A DNA stretch of 8,158 bases from Gammaproteobacteria bacterium. Its GTDB lineage: Bacteria; Pseudomonadota; Gammaproteobacteria; SZUA-229. The stretch spans positions 1 through 8,158 of the forward strand of contig JAPHRB010000110.1 of the NCBI GenBank assembly GCA_026197015.1, given 5' to 3'. The position numbers were made by a program, and so were the translations under genes. How positions within the stretch are numbered: position 1 is the stretch's first letter; each line of letters begins with the position of its first letter. This document shows, one piece after another, positions 5,179-8,158 of the stretch. The notes beneath the pieces were generated by a model. That model saw only the letters and a program-made list of their open reading frames with translations, was not told the DNA's origin and searched no databases.

Positions 5179-7605
5179 ATGAAATTAAGAAAACAGATAC
5201 TGTTAATACTAGTCATAAGCGGCTTTTTTCCTCTAGTCATCGCTTACATATACACTATTTGGTACAGCTCCAGCATTACAGAACAGCTCACACTGGAAAC
5301 AGCTGAAAAACGTCTGCAGGTTTCTGCAGAGAAACTTTCATCTTTCTTCAACGCCCGACTTGCTGAAATGGATATTCTGGCGCAAAACCCATTAGTAAAA
5401 AAAATGGACTTTAATACTATGCGCCCATATTTAATGAATCGTCTAGCGCAGAAAAAACAACATTATGAAAAATTTATTGTTGGTAGAAGTGACGGTACAT
5501 TCCATAACACCTCAGGTGGCAACCCTGATGTCAATATGCTGAGAACGTTTAACGATCAATCTCCTGATGCAAAACCAAAAAATATTCGTAAGCGTGATTA
5601 CTGGCAAGTAACCGTTGGTAATAATCAGTCGGATAACCACCAGCTCTACATTTCAAACCCGATGATTTCTTATACTACTGAAGTCAAACAAATTGTTGTT
5701 ACTTCATCTATTCATGATGACACAGGAAAAACTCTGGGTTTATTAGGTGGCTCGCTGCCATGGAAAAATGTTCAGCAAAAAATCAATGAATTAAGACAGG
5801 ACCTGGAGAAAGAGTTTTCAGGACTCGCTCGATTAGCCCTGATCAGTAAAGATGGGACTTATTGGTACCACTGGGAAGCAGATAAAATCATTCATTTTAA
5901 AAAAGACTCACAGGGAAATTATATTTTAGGCCCTAACAATGAAAAACTTTCTATCAGCACCAGGCTGCAGGATGCAACCGATATAAATTTAAGAACAAAA
6001 ACCGAGGCTATCTTGTCAGGTGAAGAAACCATCATCACCACTAGTTTAAATAATGAAGCCATTCATCACATATTTAGACCTGTGAATATTTCTGGTTACA
6101 TACTGCAGCTCACAATTCCCGATAGTGTATTACGCGCTCCCATGTGGAACCTGATAAAAGCTTTATTATTGATATTTTTTATATCTACTTTAATTGCCAT
6201 TTTTCTTGCGTTTGTTTTATCCAGGCTTCTAACGTTACCATTATTAAATTTCACTAACTCTGTCGGAAAGTTAAAGGATGGGAAATTAGAAAAAATTCAT
6301 GTTAAAACTAAAACAACTGAATTTGAAAATATGTTTGGTGTATTTAATCAATTAATATCAATAGTTCAGGAACGCGAAGACTCATTACATAAATTAAATA
6401 TAGACCTGGAAGATCGAGTTTTAAAACGCACAGCGGATCTGGAACAGGCAAATAAAGACCTGATAAATGCCAAAAATATTGCCGAAAAGGCAAGTAAAGC
6501 AAAAGGTTCGTTTTTGGCTAATATGAGCCATGAAATTAGAACGCCGATGAATGGAATTATTGGCTTAACAGAATTAACATTAAGAACAGATCTGAATGAA
6601 AAACAATTTGAATATTTATCAAAACTAAAATCATCGGCGGATATTCTTCTACACATCATTAATGACATTCTAGACTTTTCAAAAATAGAAGCCGGCAAGC
6701 TGGATATTGAAGACAAGAACTTTGACTTTAATATTGTAATTGAAAATATAACAAGCATATTTAATGCAAGAGCACTTGAAAAAAATATAAACCTTATCAT
6801 AGACATAGATGACAGTGTACCGAGAATACTAAGAGGTGACTCAGTACGTGTATCTCAAATATTAATAAACCTAATCAGCAATGGTATTAAATTTACTAAT
6901 AAAGGTTCAGTTAAGTTAGTTATTGATAGCAGAAAAAATGATTTTATACATTTCATGATTATAGATACTGGCATTGGAATTTCTTTAGAGCACCAGAAAA
7001 AACTCTTTCAATCTTTCACACAAGCAGATAACTCAACATCAAGACGATTTGGTGGAACAGGTCTGGGTTTGTCTATATGCAAACATCTGGTTAATTTAAT
7101 GAAAGGTGACATCACTTTAACTAGTGAACCAGGCAAAGGAAGTCGTATTGAATTTGAATTATTTTTACCAAAAGGCACAACCGAGCTCCCAATAACACCT
7201 TCAGACTCAGATAAGCAATATCGTTCCGACATATTAGTTAATAAACAAGCGCTGCTTGTAGAAGATGTGATGATAAATCAGTTAATCGCAAAAGAAATAC
7301 TCACACAATCAGGAATGTTGATTGACACAGCTAACAATGGAAAAGAAGCTGTGAAAATGGCTTCAGAGAAAGAATATGATTTAATATTTATGGACATTCA
7401 AATGCCAGAAATGGATGGATATGATGCAACCCGGCTTATACGAAAAATGCCCTCATATATGAATATACCAATTATTGCCATGACTGCTAACGCTATGGCT
7501 GACGATAAACTAAATTGTATAGAAGCAGGCATGAGTGGCCATATTTCAAAACCTCTGGATATAGATAATATTATTTCAGAAATAGAAAAGTATTTTCTGG
7601 CTTAA
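5179..7605 (+). CDS. Hybrid sensor histidine kinase with Cache sensor, HAMP and receiver domains
   Basis: Inner-membrane two-component sensor, 808 residues. Order: TM1 (about 7-29); periplasmic double-Cache-like sensor (about 35-315; landmarks SDGT at 104-107, KRDYW at 138-142, ISKDGTYWY from 222); TM2 (about 325-348); HAMP (about 349-400); coiled coil (about 400-445); HisKA with phospho-acceptor His451 in MSHEIRTPMNG; HATPase_c with N-box QILINLISNG (560-569, Asn564/Asn568), DTGIG (596-600) and GGTGLGLS (625-632); and a receiver domain (about 688-806) with VED near its start, phospho-acceptor Asp739 (MDIQMPEMDG), MTAN switch region and Lys791 (SKP). All catalytic motifs are intact, so kinase and receiver should be active. 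Cache domains usually bind small extracellular ligands; the ligand is unknown. No response regulator or Hpt gene is in view. The start is chosen because TM1 follows directly; there is no recognisable Shine-Dalgarno sequence before it. It is divergent from the metal-uptake block. Confidence 0.93.
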   Translation: MKLRKQILLILVISGFFPLVIAYIYTIWYSSSITEQLTLETAEKRLQVSAEKLSSFFNARLAEMDILAQNPLVKKMDFNTMRPYLMNRLAQKKQHYEKFIVGRSDGTFHNTSGGNPDVNMLRTFNDQSPDAKPKNIRKRDYWQVTVGNNQSDNHQLYISNPMISYTTEVKQIVVTSSIHDDTGKTLGLLGGSLPWKNVQQKINELRQDLEKEFSGLARLALISKDGTYWYHWEADKIIHFKKDSQGNYILGPNNEKLSISTRLQDATDINLRTKTEAILSGEETIITTSLNNEAIHHIFRPVNISGYILQLTIPDSVLRAPMWNLIKALLLIFFISTLIAIFLAFVLSRLLTLPLLNFTNSVGKLKDGKLEKIHVKTKTTEFENMFGVFNQLISIVQEREDSLHKLNIDLEDRVLKRTADLEQANKDLINAKNIAEKASKAKGSFLANMSHEIRTPMNGIIGLTELTLRTDLNEKQFEYLSKLKSSADILLHIINDILDFSKIEAGKLDIEDKNFDFNIVIENITSIFNARALEKNINLIIDIDDSVPRILRGDSVRVSQILINLISNGIKFTNKGSVKLVIDSRKNDFIHFMIIDTGIGISLEHQKKLFQSFTQADNSTSRRFGGTGLGLSICKHLVNLMKGDITLTSEPGKGSRIEFELFLPKGTTELPITPSDSDKQYRSDILVNKQALLVEDVMINQLIAKEILTQSGMLIDTANNGKEAVKMASEKEYDLIFMDIQMPEMDGYDATRLIRKMPSYMNIPIIAMTANAMADDKLNCIEAGMSGHISKPLDIDNIISEIEKYFLA

Positions 7606-7651
7606 TATAAAACTATTTTCCATTTAACATCCTCCATTACCAGTTATACAC

Positions 7652-7675
7652 AAACCAGACTTAACTTACTGGTTT
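7652..7675. terminator. Possible hairpin in a convergent gene gap
   Basis: AAACCAG at 7652-7658 and CTGGTTT at 7669-7675 form a seven-pair stem around a ten-base AT-rich loop. It lies between the kinase stop and the convergent oxidoreductase gene. An upstream ACCAGT at 7639-7644 could pair instead with ACTGGT at 7668-7673. The stem is short and has no U-run, so termination is only a guess. Confidence 0.25.
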
Positions 7676-7705
7676 AACTCATTACTTCTAAAATTCTTCA
7701 GTTCG

Positions 7706-8158
7706 CTAAAATCCTTGCAGAACAATTTTTCCGATCGCTTTACCCGTTTCGAGTTCCGCATGCGCTGCCTTCAGGTTTTCAGCATTAATGATGCCGAGGT
7801 TTTTAACTGAAGTACTCTGTATATAACCCTGATCAAGCAGATCTGCGACGCGAGTTAACAAACGACCCTGCTCGTCCATATCTAGCGTATTAAACATTGA
7901 GCGAGCAAACATAAACTCGATATGTAATGACTGACTTTTCAACTTCAGCTGCATCACGTCCAGCGGTTTGCATGGATCATCAATCATCGCGATCTTGCCA
8001 AACGGCGCTAGCAACTCAGTGTAAGTATCGAAGTATGATTCAGTGGCATTGAGACTTGCAATATGTGTCACCTGCTTGATACCTGTTTTTTCTATTTGTG
8101 GCAATAAAGGCCGGGTATGATTAATCACATAATCTGCACCGAGTTTTTTCACCCAGGC
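7706..8158 (-). CDS. Zinc-type alcohol dehydrogenase/quinone oxidoreductase family protein, C-terminal part (5' end outside window)
   Basis: C-terminal 150 residues of a medium-chain dehydrogenase/reductase (MDR) protein; the full family length is about 335, so the GroES-like N-terminal domain and the first half of the NAD(P)-binding Rossmann fold are missing beyond the right edge. The frame is open to base 8158 (AWVKKLGADYVINH), so the GTG at 8152 is internal, not a start. Seen: the LGADYVINH strand typical of MDR Rossmann folds, LLAPFGKIAMIDDP, the FMFARSMFNT stretch and the C-terminal ETGKAIGKIVLQGF (GKIVL ending). These match, from memory, the proteobacterial zinc-binding alcohol dehydrogenase family 1 (TIGR02817-type) proteins. 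These oxidise or reduce small carbonyl or quinone compounds with NAD(P)H; the true substrate is unknown, and 'zinc-binding' in the name need not hold. It converges on the kinase gene across a 100-bp gap and shows no link to the metal operon. Confidence 0.88.
   Translation of the reverse strand, partial: AWVKKLGADYVINHTRPLLPQIEKTGIKQVTHIASLNATESYFDTYTELLAPFGKIAMIDDPCKPLDVMQLKLKSQSLHIEFMFARSMFNTLDMDEQGRLLTRVADLLDQGYIQSTSVKNLGIINAENLKAAHAELETGKAIGKIVLQGF

Noticed and set aside
6366..6806. 146-codon open frame antisense to the kinase
   Set aside because: It lies opposite the coiled-coil/HisKA region, whose motifs are clear on the + strand; no independent protein signature.
7008..7232. 74-codon open frame antisense to the kinase
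   Set aside because: It is opposite the GGTGLGLS ATP-binding region and the linker that follows; a frame shadow.

Overview
The window reads as chromosomal DNA of a moderately AT-rich proteobacterium, most probably a gammaproteobacterium. The reasons are the dapC-dapD pair of the succinylase lysine route, the outer-membrane protein ending in phenylalanine, and the general character of the encoded proteins. I cannot name the genus from sequence alone. Both ends are cut through genes. There are no rRNA or tRNA genes, CRISPR arrays, insertion sequences or phage genes.

Layout: (1) At 1-1591 on the + strand are the 3' end of dapC and a complete dapD, two steps of the succinylase branch of diaminopimelate/lysine synthesis. 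(2) At 1610-1721 an imperfect palindrome with two 30-bp arms fills the convergent gap between dapD and the next operon. It runs into the 3' end of the transporter permease gene. (3) At 1700-4962 on the - strand is a four-gene block. In transcription order it holds a small exported His/Cys-rich protein, an outer-membrane beta-barrel protein, a ZnuA-like periplasmic metal-binding protein and a ZnuB-like ABC permease. (4) Divergently transcribed at 5179-7605 (+) is an 808-residue hybrid sensor histidine kinase with a periplasmic Cache-type sensor. (5) At 7706-8158 (-) is the C-terminal half of a zinc-type alcohol dehydrogenase/quinone oxidoreductase family protein.

The most interesting part is the - strand block. 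It looks like a metal (probably zinc) acquisition system that spans the whole envelope: an outer-membrane barrel, a small periplasmic or membrane-anchored metal-ligand-rich protein, a solute-binding protein and a permease. It has no ATPase gene in the window, because both ends of the block abut genes of other function. The ATPase must therefore come from elsewhere, or the system works with a shared one. No convincing Zur box was found. A perfect TATAAT lies only nine bases before the first gene, which hints at a leaderless transcript. The sensor kinase lies back to back with this block, has no response-regulator partner in view, and has no visible ribosome-binding site; a link with metal sensing is speculation.
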